From Myxococcales bacterium (lineage in GTDB: Bacteria; Myxococcota_A; Polyangia; Haliangiales; Haliangiaceae), in contig JADJJK010000019.1 in the NCBI GenBank assembly GCA_016706545.1, positions 62,001 through 126,000 on the forward strand: DNA of 64,000 nucleotides, in the 5' to 3' direction. Below the pieces are notes generated by a model that ran no database searches, was not told the DNA's origin, and worked only from the letters and a program-made list of their open reading frames with translations. The translations under genes were made by a program, and so were the position numbers. Shown here piece by piece: positions 18,501 to 28,700 of this stretch; positions within the stretch are counted from its first letter, which is position 1, and each line of letters opens with the position of its first letter.

Positions 18501-20389
18501 CCATCAAGCCCTTCGAGCTCGCCCCTCCGCAGACCGCAGGCGTGCAACCGCTTCGCCTCGATCAGCGCCCCGCGACCATGCCCCCGGCGTCCACCGCGAC
18601 CACCTGGCCCTGGGGCCTGGCCGGCCTGCGCGCCAGCATCCGCTTCACCGACCACGGGGAAGGCGTCGCCGGGCGCGTCATCGCCAGCGACCAGGACGGC
18701 ATCGCGCTGTGGTGGCAAGGACTCCACCACGCCGTGCAGTACCGCTCGGCGCTCGGCGTCGATCCAGCAGCCGGCCTGCCCCCCGATTTCCGGAGTCCCC
18801 CCATTCGTGGCTTCCTTCCGGTGCTCCCCGATCCTCCGCTGCCCGCGCTCGACGCCGCCGCGCTCTTCCCAGCGGCGACCGGCGCCTGGCGCCAGCCCGT
18901 CCTGCCTGGCTCGATCCGCGCCACCGTGGTCGGCGCCCGCCCCGGCGCCTTCCTCTCGCTCCGCCCGCAGCTCACCCGGCAGAGCGGACTCGATGCTGCG
19001 GCGCCTGGCCAGCAGCGCGGCACCGCGCTCACCTCCGGCTCCGTTCCAGTCCAGCATCGCGCCCCTCGCCCCATCTCGTTGCCGCCCAACGATCCGGCCG
19101 ATCTCGAACACGCGCTGCAGCCCTGGGCGAGCTGGTTCGAGCCCCAGCGCGGGCTCGTCGCCCGCACCGAGCCAACCGATGAGTCCTTCTTCGCCGCCAC
19201 TGGCACCCAGCCAGCGCATCGCCTCCAGATCAAGCTCATCTCGCCGGCACGTGGACAGATCGAGACCACCTGGAATGGCGTCATCATCGCGGATCTCACC
19301 TTCGATGGGCCGCAGGCGACCTTCGACGAGTGGAACGTCTCCGTCGAGCTTGTCCGCGGTGGCCACACGGTCCCCTACGACGTCGCGCCGCCCGCCAGCC
19401 GCGGCGCGGGCCGCTACACCTTCCACCCCAGGGGCGCCGCCGCGACGAGCCCCATCCCCCAGGCGCTCTTCGACCTGCTCTCGACGCTCGCCCCTGGCGA
19501 CCTCGTCGAACTCACGTCCCGGGTCACCCGTGCCGCTGGTGCCGACGGCTTCTTTCAGAGGCTCTCCCTGCCCATGCGCGCCGTCGACCTCGGCGCACCT
19601 TCTCGCCTCCCCCTCGAGCCGTTCTTCGTCCTGTTCGAAGACCCCGAGTACAACCGTCTGCTGTCCTCGCCTTCGAACAACAGCTCGGGCCTGGTGAAGA
19701 CCGTCGCCGGCGGCCAGCTGACGATGAGGTTGGTGACCCTGGCCGCGGACCGCGCCGAGTATGATCCCAGCGCTCAGCTCGCCGTGCGCTATGACTGGGA
19801 GGACGACCGCAGTCACCCGGCCGAGCTCTCCATTGACCTCGTTGACCTGGCGGGCCTCGCCCGCCCCCTGACGCTGCTGGGGGCTCGCGCCATCGCGCTA
19901 CAAGCGCACACGCTCAAGGTCTTCCCCCTCGCCGCGCTCCGCGACGGAGAGGCGCCAGCGCAGCTCGCCGACGGCGACACCCTGCTCCTCAAGCTCCGCA
20001 TCCCCGTCAGCGCGGGCGCCATCGTCGAGGAGGCGTCGATCGTCGTCGCCGCCGGCATCGTGAGCAGGCCGGTGACCCCTGTGCCTCAGGCTGCCTACGC
20101 GCTCCTGCGTCGCCAGGTCGTCGCCTCCCAGGCCCAGGTCGAGTGCGTCCGCTTTGCCTGGAGCCCGCCCCCTACTCGCGTCGAGCTCGTCTGCCCCGAG
20201 GACCTGCGCACTGGCATGGTCCGCCGCCGCGCCGTCTTCCTCTGGACCGACACCGCCCGCACCGCCACCGCGACCGGCTTCGCGGTCCAGAAGCTCACGC
20301 TCTCTGGCTCCACCCACTTCCCTGAACCGAGCGAACTCGAGCGCACGCACGCATCGTTCAGCGTGAGCTCTCGCACCTCGAAACGCTGA
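12544..20389 (+). CDS. Second giant protein of unknown function (about 2,615 aa), interrupted by two -1 frameshifts
   Basis: ATG 12544 has AAGGAG seven bases upstream and is preferred over the in-frame GTG at 12538. The coding frame runs to about 16208, jumps by one base to a second frame to about 18070, then jumps again to a third frame ending with TGA at 20387-20389. Adding one G at about 16209 restores ASTGVRAAFTGDVRFQV, and one G at about 18070 restores QVAWVVSPFLSLELRP, so both look like single-base losses in G runs. If these are real, the pieces read 12544-16701, about 16209-18278 and 18071-20389. There is no signal peptide or membrane segment; the sequence is beta-rich and Pro/Ala/Thr-rich like the upstream giant protein. 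It may be its partner or a diverged paralogue. Function unknown. Confidence 0.7.
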
Positions 20390-20488
20390 CGAGCGTCGTT
20401 GAGTTTTCCCGTTCCCGAGCCAGGTTTGGCCTTGGACGAGGAGATCGAGCGCGCTAAGGTCCTGCGTCAGCTCGCAAAGGAACACGCC

Positions 20489-20899
20489 ATGGCAACGGTC
20501 GAGATCACCGCAGAGAACTTCAAGGGCCACATCGAGAAGCAAGGGATCCTGATCCTGGATTTCTGGGCCTCCTGGTGCGGCCCATGCCGGGCCTTCGCAC
20601 CGGTGTTCGAGAAGGCCTCCGAGACCCACCCAGATGTGGTGTTTGGCAAGATCGACACGGAGGCCCAGCAAGAGCTGGCGGGCTCCGCGGACATCTCGGC
20701 GATCCCCACGCTGATGCTCTTTCGCGATGGCGTCTTGCTGTTCCGTGAGTCGGGCGCGCTGCCGCCCAAGGCGCTGGAGGAGCTGTTGACCCAGGCCAAG
20801 GCGCTGGACATGGAGAAGGTGCGCGCCGAGATCGCGGCCCACGAGCACGACCACGACCACGGCCACGACCACGAGCACGGCCCCGGCTGCAAGCACTGA
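20489..20899 (+). CDS. trxA: Thioredoxin with histidine-rich C-terminal tail
   Basis: The 136-residue product carries the redox motif WCGPC at residues 29-33 and the cis-proline loop (ISAIPTLMLF), so it should be a general cytoplasmic disulfide reductase. ATG 20489 follows AAGGA at seven bases and gives a standard thioredoxin N-terminus; the open frame extends upstream to 20399 but without typical family sequence. The unusual part is the last 20 or so residues, an alternating His/Asp/Glu stretch ending in a Cys-Lys-His, which could bind metal ions such as nickel, zinc or copper. The gene lies about 100 bases after the giant gene and could be the last gene of its transcript or independent. Confidence 0.9.
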   Translation: MATVEITAENFKGHIEKQGILILDFWASWCGPCRAFAPVFEKASETHPDVVFGKIDTEAQQELAGSADISAIPTLMLFRDGVLLFRESGALPPKALEELLTQAKALDMEKVRAEIAAHEHDHDHGHDHEHGPGCKH

Positions 20900-20910
20900 C
20901 GCAGCAGCGG

Positions 20911-21002
20911 CAGGCGTCGTCAGCGACGGCAAGCGACGGCAGGCGTCGTCAGCGACGGCAGGCGTCGTCAGCGACGGCAAGCGTCGTCAGCCGACGGCAA
21001 GC
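20911..21002. repeat. Short tandem array between thioredoxin and photolyase genes
   Basis: Four imperfect copies of CAGGCGTCGTCAGCGACGG (19 bases; the last copy has CAAG and an extra C) fill almost the whole gap between the convergent trx and photolyase genes. No coding potential is seen. The array may mark replication slippage or act as a weak bidirectional terminator. Confidence 0.75.
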
Positions 21003-21012
21003 AACCGCAGGC

Positions 21013-22500
21013 CTAGCCGAAGATCGGGAGCTGGGCCTTGGTGTGTTGCGCGATGTAGCCCTTCACCGAGACCTTGCGCGCGGTGTTCGCCGACGACATG
21101 TAGCGAATGCAGCCGAAGATCGGGCGGATGGGCGCCCACGGGCGATCGAAGCGCCCGAGCGTCCAGAAGATCCCGCTGTACGAGTTGGGATCGCGACCGT
21201 CGAGGGCGTACTTGTTGTTGAGCTCGATCAGCACCGCCAGCGCCTGGCGCGGGCTCTCGGTCCACTCCAGGATCTTCTTGCCCCACAGCATGCGCAGGTA
21301 GTTGTGGATGCGACCCTCGCGGCGGAGCTGCTGCTGGGCTGCGTTCCACAGCGGATCCGCGGTGGCGGCCGCCTCGAGCTGGGCGAGCGTGTAACACGGG
21401 GCGCGTCGGTCGGCCGCGTGCTCATCCAGGCTGCGCCGCGCCCAGTCGGGCAACGACTCGTACTGATCGTAGTCGGGGCGGTGAAACGCAAAGCCATGGC
21501 CCAGCTCTCGCCAGGTGATGAGCTCATCGAGGAAGGACTCGGACTCCGGCGGCAACCCCCAGAACCCTTCGCGGCTGCCGGTGACCTTGGCCCCGACCAG
21601 GCGCGACGCATCCCAGCGCGAGCGCGCCATCACCGCCTGCACGATCTCGTGCGCAGCGAGGTGACCAAAGTGGAGATACGGCGAGAGCCCGCTCGCCACC
21701 TCGCGCTCGGGTTGGTTGCGCGCGTCACCATAGTGGAGGAGCCGCTCGCGGAGAAACGTGTCCAGGGCGGCGCTCGCCGCGGTGCTGCCGCCGCGCACCG
21801 GTGCGCATGGCACCGAGTGATCCAGCGCCAGCGCGCGCAGCGCGGCGGGCTCCACCGCCAGCAGGCGCGGCCCCGCCGCCGGCCAGCGCCGCAGCACCGG
21901 GCCCGCCAGCGCCGCGGCGGCGCCCTGACGCAGCAGCCGCAGCGGCTCGGCCTCGGGCACCTGCGCCAGGTGCTCCCCCACCGTCTTCTGCAGGTGACGG
22001 CGAAACAGCGCCGCGCTGGGGTACGCGCGGCTGGCGGCGCGCATCGGCAAGACACCGCAGCCATCCACCGCGAACAGCGGCACCTCGAGCTGCGCGGCCG
22101 CGCGGGCCACCATGCGCGGCAGGAAGAAGCCGGGCTGCTCGTCGGTCACCACCACCGCGGCGCGGCGGGCCAGCTCGCGGAGCAGCCCCTTGCCGGCCCC
22201 GCGAGCTGGCTCCACGTATGGCAGGTACGTGACCTTGTGCCGAGCGAACGCGGCGGCGTTGTCCGCCATGCCGGCCAGGACGAACGCATGCAACCGATCG
22301 CTTGCCCAGGGATAATCTAGCCGGAGCGGCTCCACCACCAGGAGCGGGCGCGCCAGGCGGTTGGCCAGCGCCACCGCGTGCTCCAGCGCGGGATTGTATC
22401 GCGTGCGTCGAGCGCCGATCATCCAGTAGAGCACGTAGTCGGCGCCAGCTCGCTCCGAGGCCTCGTTGCACCGCGTGATCCGGGCCGCGGTGACAGTCAC
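21013..22500 (-). CDS. phr: Class II CPD photolyase
   Basis: The 495-residue product is the length of class II cyclobutane pyrimidine dimer photolyases. The N-terminal Rossmann-like half contains the usual VLYWMIGARRTRYNPAL region. The C-terminal FAD-binding half has the class II signatures YALDGRDPNSYSGIFW and RPIFGCIRYMSS followed by a conserved Lys-rich end (NTARKVSVKGYI). It would use blue light and FADH- to split UV dimers in the nucleoid. It is convergent with the thioredoxin gene and divergent from the TonB receptor gene, 85 bases away. The start chosen gives MTVTAARI; a slightly later start is possible because the first 20 residues are not conserved. Confidence 0.93.
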   Translation of the reverse strand: MTVTAARITRCNEASERAGADYVLYWMIGARRTRYNPALEHAVALANRLARPLLVVEPLRLDYPWASDRLHAFVLAGMADNAAAFARHKVTYLPYVEPARGAGKGLLRELARRAAVVVTDEQPGFFLPRMVARAAAQLEVPLFAVDGCGVLPMRAASRAYPSAALFRRHLQKTVGEHLAQVPEAEPLRLLRQGAAAALAGPVLRRWPAAGPRLLAVEPAALRALALDHSVPCAPVRGGSTAASAALDTFLRERLLHYGDARNQPEREVASGLSPYLHFGHLAAHEIVQAVMARSRWDASRLVGAKVTGSREGFWGLPPESESFLDELITWRELGHGFAFHRPDYDQYESLPDWARRSLDEHAADRRAPCYTLAQLEAAATADPLWNAAQQQLRREGRIHNYLRMLWGKKILEWTESPRQALAVLIELNNKYALDGRDPNSYSGIFWTLGRFDRPWAPIRPIFGCIRYMSSANTARKVSVKGYIAQHTKAQLPIFG

Positions 22501-22585
22501 GGCGATGAGATGTCAGGGCCGCACGGCAGGTTACCGCCCGGCGTGATAGGCGGAGGGCGCGCGCGGCTGATACTGTGGCCCAGGC

Positions 22586-25388
22586 GTGCGGCTTCGCTCC
22601 TTCTCCTCGCTCATGCTGGTGCTCGCCGCTCGCAGCGCCGCGAGCGCGCAGGTGGCGACAGCCGCGCCTGCCGCGGCCGCTGCCCCGGCGCCAGTCCCGC
22701 TGCAGCGCCGACGCCGACCACCGCGGCCCCTGCGGCGCCGGCCGCCGCAACGCCTGCGTCTCCGGTCGCCGCGGCCGCCGCGACGCCTGCCGCGGCCGCC
22801 GCAGAAGACCCACGCCAGCTCTTTGGCCTGGCGCGCAAGCCCCAGGCCGAAGCCGGCTGCCAGGCCCAGACGCCACACCAGGAGGAGTGCGCGCTCGAGC
22901 AGGACCCGCTGGCCGAGCGCTCGCCGCTCACCACGGGCACCTGGTTGTCCGCGCAGGCCCTGGCGCGGCTGCCGGTGGCCGACGGGCTGCACGATGGGCA
23001 GGCCGCGTCGCGCTCGGCGTTGGCCGCGACGATGGCGGCGTGTTCATCGGCGGCGCGAGCAGCCTGGAGAACCGCTGGACCCTGGACGGGGCGCCGATCG
23101 ACTCGCCGCGCACCGCGGGCGCGGAGACCCGCTTGCCGCTCGCCTTTCTGTCCGGCCTGCGCATCACCACCGGCGGGTTCTCGGCGCGAGATAGCGCCTC
23201 CAGCGGCGGCGTCATCGACGCCGAGCTCCTGCGCGGCGGGAGCCAGCATCAAGCGCGCGCGCAGGCCTGGCTCGGCGCGCTCGCGCAGCGCCAGGAACGG
23301 CCCATCGTGCCCGGCACCTTCAGCCCGCTGCGCGGCCAGCTCAGCGAGCCGCGCACCGCGACGGTGACCGCGGTGGCCAGCGGCCCGCTGGGCCGCGCCC
23401 TCGGCGGAGACCTCTGGTACGCCGCCGGCGTCGCCCCCACCACCTCCCTCTCCGACTTCGAGCTGACCGGCCAGCGCATGATCGATCGCAACGGCGACGG
23501 CGCGCCGGACCTGCGCCCCGACGGCGGGTTCGCCAGCGAGACCATCTCGCGCGACTCGCGCGACGCCACCAGCGCCAGCGTGCCGATGATGGCCAGGGCC
23601 GGGCTCGTGCGCGCCGAGCAGCGCCTGGACCTGACGCTGGTGGGCCTGTGGAGCCAGTCGCCCAGGTTCACCGTGGTCGCCACGCCAGAGGCCTCCGAGG
23701 TGCTGCGGCGCGGCCTGGTGCTCGACGGCGTGGCGAGCTGGCGCAGGCGCTGGAGGCAGACCGCGCTGCACGTGCAGCTCTCCTGGCACCACAGCGCGCG
23801 CCGCGAGGTCGCGGCGGACGACCGCGCCGGCCGCCTGCCGCAGCTCCAGACCGCGTATCTTCCCGACGAGGCCGACCTGTCCGGGCTCGATCCGCGCTTC
23901 GCCGCCGCCTGCCGTGACGGCGACGCAGAGGACCGCTATCCCGCGCTCACCAACTGCCCGGTGCCCACCGGCTGGTTCGCTCGCCAGGGGGTCGGCCAGC
24001 TCTCCGACGCGGTGGCGGACCGGCCGGCGCTGCGCGTGGACGCGGTGCGGGCGGTGGGCGCGCACGCGCTGCGCGCCGGGCTCGCCGGGGAGGACACGCG
24101 GCTGGTGGTTCGCTCCCGCTTCTCCGGCGGGCTGCTGGAGCGCAGCCTGTTCGCCGAGCACGTGGACGTCACCCAGTTCGTCAACGCCGCCGAAGCCGAG
24201 CTGTGCATGGTCAACATCGACGTGCCCTGCCCGGTGCTGCGCGAGACCGAGCTGACCTTCCGCACCCGCCACGTCGCGCTGTACCTCGAAGACACCTGGC
24301 GTCCCAGGGCCGACCTGCTCGTCGACGTGGGCGTGCGCTGGGAGTATCAGCAGCTCGGCAGCCGGCTGCGCTTTGGCGACAACGTCGCGCCGCGCCTCGG
24401 CGTGGCGTGGGACCCGGTGGGCGGCGGGAGGTCCCGGGTGGCGGCCACCTTCGGCCGGCTCTTCACCCACCTGCCCGCGGGCCTCGGCGAGCGCATCGAC
24501 AAGGGCACCTCGACGGTGAGCGAGATCATGAGCCCGTTTGGCAGGTCGCGCGTGCTGACGCCGCCGAACGTGTCCGCGGTGACCTCGGGCGTCGACGCGA
24601 TGGTCACCGACGAGGCGGTGTTCTCGATCGAGCTGGTCTTGCCGCGGCTCGGCCAGCTCCGCCTGCGCTCGCAGCATCGCTGGCTGCGCGCTGGCTTCGA
24701 GGACACCGCGCAGGGCTTCACCAACCCGAGCACCGCCACCCGCCGCGTCGACCTGGTGGGCGCCGAGCTCGCCACCTCGCCGCACGCGGCGCTGGGCGTG
24801 CGCGCGGGCTACGCCTTTGGCCAGGCGGTGGGCTCGCTGGTCGGCGCGTATGATCCGCGCCGCGGCGTCGTGCAGTACGCCAGCCGGGACTTCGACGAGC
24901 TGTCCACCAACCACGCCGGCCCGCTGCCGAGCGACCTGGGCCACCGCTTCTACTCCGAGCTGTCGGCGCAGCGCGCCTGGCGGAGCGCGACGCTCGAGCT
25001 TGGCGCTCGCATGGTGCTGGCCAGCGGCCGCCCGCGCAACCTGCTGGCGGACAGCGACCTGGTGGGCAGCGTGTATTTGCTGCCGCGCGGCAGCGCGGGC
25101 CGGCTGCCTGGGCTCCTGACCACCGACCTGCGCGTGGCCGGACGATGGTCGCGCTATGCCGTCACCCTGCAGCTCTTCAACGTGTTCTCGCGCCAGGTCG
25201 TGGCCGGCGAAGACGAGGTCTTCTCACGCGGCGACCTGGTGCTGCCCATCGACGGCGGCGACGCCTCCGATCTGCCGTTTTTCAAGGACGAGCTCGGGGG
25301 CACGGCCGCGCGGTCCCCCGGGTTTCGCACGCCCACCAGCTTCCAGCTCCCGATCTCCGGCTTTCTGGGGATCGAAGCCACCCTCTGA
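22586..25388 (+). CDS. TonB-dependent outer-membrane receptor, two -1 frameshifts
   Basis: GTG 22586 opens with a signal peptide (basic MRLR, hydrophobic core, AASAQ cleavage region) and an Ala/Pro/Thr-rich linker. The frame then shifts near 22698 and again near 23003. One C added at the first site restores APVPAAAPTPTT, and one G or C at the second restores GQARVALGVGRDDGG. With these corrections the product is about 934 residues. The plug domain (GGVFIGGASSLENRW, LDGAPIDSP, ITTGGFSARDSASSGGVIDA) and a long beta-barrel region ending in an aromatic-containing strand are typical of receptors that import siderophores, vitamins or oligomers using TonB energy. The substrate cannot be told from sequence. 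The longest uninterrupted piece begins near 23004. The losses are in short G/C runs, so assembly error is likely. Confidence 0.82.
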
Positions 25389-25745
25389 CCTGCGCGACGC
25401 CTCCCTGGGGCCTGGCCGCCGCGCGCTGACACACTGCGCCAAGGTATTTTCGGCCCACGCCAGCGTCCGGCTCCTCACCTGCCCTGCCAACCGACTCCCG
25501 GCGACTCCCGGCGCCGCCCGGCGACTCCCGCCGACGCCCAACCGACTACCCCCGACGCCCGCGGCCTGGCCCCCACCCGAGGTCTCGCGCCCCCGCGAGC
25601 CGCGCTCGCTTCGCAGGCTCGCAAAAGGTCTGCTCCTTTTGCCTGGCGCGCTGCGACCGCGAGCGAAGCCACGATGTTAGCATTCTCACTGCCGAGGTCC
25701 CGCGCCGGTCTCCTCCCCCCGGGCGCGCGCCTCGCACCCATCGCC
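25389..25745. other. Intergenic region with degenerate GC-rich repeats
   Basis: The first part, about 25490-25565, contains several copies of a CGACTCCCGGCG-like unit mixed with CGACGCCC. The rest is GC-rich without a recognisable promoter. A strong hairpin lies at 25621-25642 (listed separately). No gene is supported here; the in-frame extension of the TPR gene to 25674 lacks a ribosome site and conserved-looking sequence. Confidence 0.6.
25621..25642. terminator. Stem-loop between the TonB receptor and TPR genes
   Basis: GCAAAAGG and CCTTTTGC form a perfect 8-bp stem with a six-base loop. No U tract follows on either strand, so it is either a rho-independent terminator remnant for the receptor gene or an RNA structure in the leader of the TPR gene. 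Confidence 0.45.
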
Positions 25746-28700
25746 ATGGCAGACCTTTCTCACCTCCAAGAAGCCGCCCGAGCCGTCCGCCAAGCGCCCC
25801 ACGCCGTCAGCGCGTGGCACGAAGTCGAAGCGCTTGCGGCCCAGCTCGATCGCCCCGATGACATGGTGACGCTCTACGGCGAGGTGCTGCGCGACTCGCT
25901 GCAGCCCGAGATCGCCGAGATGATCGGAGATCGCGCCAGCTCGTTCTGCGACGAGTGGTTCGGCGATGACCCGTCGATCATCGAGCGGCTCCTGCACCGC
26001 GTGCTGGAGCTCGCGCCGGGCTCGGAGTCCGCGCTGCAGCGCCTGTCCGTCATCTACACCACCGCGGAGCGCTGGACGGATCTGCTGAGCCTCTACGATC
26101 GCGCGCTGGGCGTGGCCAAGGACAAGACCCAGCGCCTGCGCGTCCTGCGCGAGGCCGCGCAGCTCGCCAAGGACGTGGCCAACCAGCCCGAGAAGGCCAT
26201 CGGCTACCTGCAGCAGCTCCTGCCGATCGTCCCCGATGACGTGCAGGTGAGCCAGAGCCTGGAGCGCCTGCTCGAGCGGCACGAGCGCTGGCCCGAGCTC
26301 ATCGCCCTGTGGGAGAGCCGGCTCGATCGCGAGAGCAAGCGAGACCGCGAGCGCAGCCGCGGCCGCATCGCCGCGTGCTGGCTGGACAACATGCGGGACC
26401 CGGGCCGCGCCCTGGCGGCGATCAAGCCCCTGCTCGCCGAGGCCGAAGACGATCGCGAGAGCTGTTCGCTGCTCGAGCGCGTGATCGAGGCGCCCGGGGT
26501 GACCAAGCCGGTGCGCGACGGCGCCATCGAGCTCTTGCGCGCGCACTACGACGCCACGGCGCGACCGCGCGAGTTCATCCGCGTCATCGAGCGCGTGATC
26601 GCGCTCGACCCAACGGGCAGCCGCGCGCTGCGCGAAGAGGCGGGCGCCCGGCTGGCCGATCTGGAAGACGTCATCGGCGCCATGGGCCACTACGCGGCCC
26701 TGCTGGCGCTGGTGCCAGAGTCCACCGTCGTCGAGGAGAAGCTGCGCACCCTGGCCCAGCGCGCCAACCAGCACGAGCGCTACGCCGACGGCGTGGTCGC
26801 CGCGGCGCGCGCCTCCGCAGATCCCACGCGCAAGGTCGCGCTTTTGGCCGAGGCTGGGCGCACCCGGCTCGAGGTCCTGCACGACGCCGAGGCCGCGATC
26901 CGCACGCTGCAGGAGGCGCAGCAGGTCACCGACGCCGACGCCGCGGAGCAGATCGCCGTCAACCGGCGGCTCGCCGAGCTGTACGCTCGCGCCGGCCGGT
27001 TGCCCGAGCGGCTGTCCACCCTGGAGCGGCTGGCCCAGGTGGAGCCCTCCGACACCGCGCGCAGCAACATCCTGGGCGAGGCGGCCAAGCTCGCCGAGTC
27101 GCTGGGCGAGACCGATCGCGCGTTGTCCCTGTGGGAGCGCCGGATGGTCGCAGATCCCTCGGATCTCTCGGGCCTGGACGCGCGCATCTCGCTGCTCGAG
27201 AACCAGAACCGCTGGGACGATCTGGTCGCCGCTCTGGAGGCGCGCGCCGCCAAGCACAGCTCCAGCGCCCAGAAGCGCGCGGACCTGGTGCGGGTGGCGC
27301 TGGTCCACCACCACCAGCGCGGCGATCTGGCCGCCGCGATCTCCGCCTGGCAGCGCGTGGTGGCGGATTCGCCGGATGACGCCGAGGCGGTGATGGCGCT
27401 GTCGGCGCTGCTCGCCGACACCAGCCGCTGGCAGGAGATGGCCAACCTGCTCGACGGCACCTCCACGCGCGACACCGCGCGCACCGTGGCGCGCCTGGTG
27501 CGCCTGGGCGACGCGCTCCGCCTGCACCTGGATGAGCCCGCCCGCGCGCTGGCCGCGTACCGCGGCGCCATCGCGGTCGATCCCAAGAGCAGCGCGGCGC
27601 GCACCGGGCTGCTCGCGCTCCTGCAGATCGAGCAGACCCGGCGCGACGCCTCCGACGCGCTGGCGCAAGCCTACCGGCAGAACCAGGACGCCACCGGCGT
27701 CTTGAGCCTGCTCGACGCCCGCCTGGCCGACGCCGCGGATGACCGCACCCGCCTGGCGCTGTTGCGCGAGGCCGCGACCTTGCGCCTGGAGCAGCAGCAA
27801 GATCCCAAGGGCGCGCTCGCCGACCTGGTGCGCGCCTTCCCCATGGCGCCGCGCGATCAGGTGGTGGAGGCTCAGCTCCACGAGCTGGCCGCGGCCACCG
27901 GCGAGCACCACACCGTCGCCATGGCGTACCTCAGCGCCATCGCCGCCCTCGGCGACGACCCGCGCGAGGCCACCCGGCTGCGCCTCGCCTACGCCGACCT
28001 CACCGCCAAGCACCTGCAGGACCCGCAGAACGCCGCCGCCGCGTACGTCGATGTCGCCAGCGCCGACCCGAGCAACCGGCGCGTCGCGCTGGCGGTGGCA
28101 GAGCTCTGCGGCGGCCTGGGCCGCTGGGACGAAGCGGCCACCGCCATGGTCCGCTACTGCGCCAACCGCGAGCGCTACGACGACGAGCTGATGGAGATCC
28201 TCGATCGCCATGCGCTGGCGCGGCAGGAACATCCGGCGTTCATCGCCGCGCTCACGCACGCCACGGACAGCTTCAAGCTGGTGGGCCCGGTGGCCTCCCA
28301 GTTCCACTACCGCCTGGCCCAGCTCCATCGCGATCAGCGCCACGAGCCCGGGGCCGCCATCATCGAGCTGCGCCGCGCGCTGGAGCGCGGCGGGGACCGC
28401 TACGCCTGGCTCACCGAGCTGGTCGCGCTGGAGCGCAGCCAGGGCACCAGCCGCCCGCTGCTCGACGCCCTGCGGCGGCTCGCCGAGCTCGACGTCAACG
28501 ATCTCGATCTGCTGGTCGAGGCCGGCGACACCGCGTCGCGGCTCGGCGACCGGCCCCCTGCCATCGCCATCCTGGGCCAGGTGCTGGCCCGCGCCGCGGT
28601 GGCCTGGCGCGGCGGCTCCAGCCTGCGCTCGTCCCGCCCCATCGACGCGGTCGCGCGCTGGGCGGTGGACGGCCTGGTGGAGCTGCACCGCGCCGCCGGC

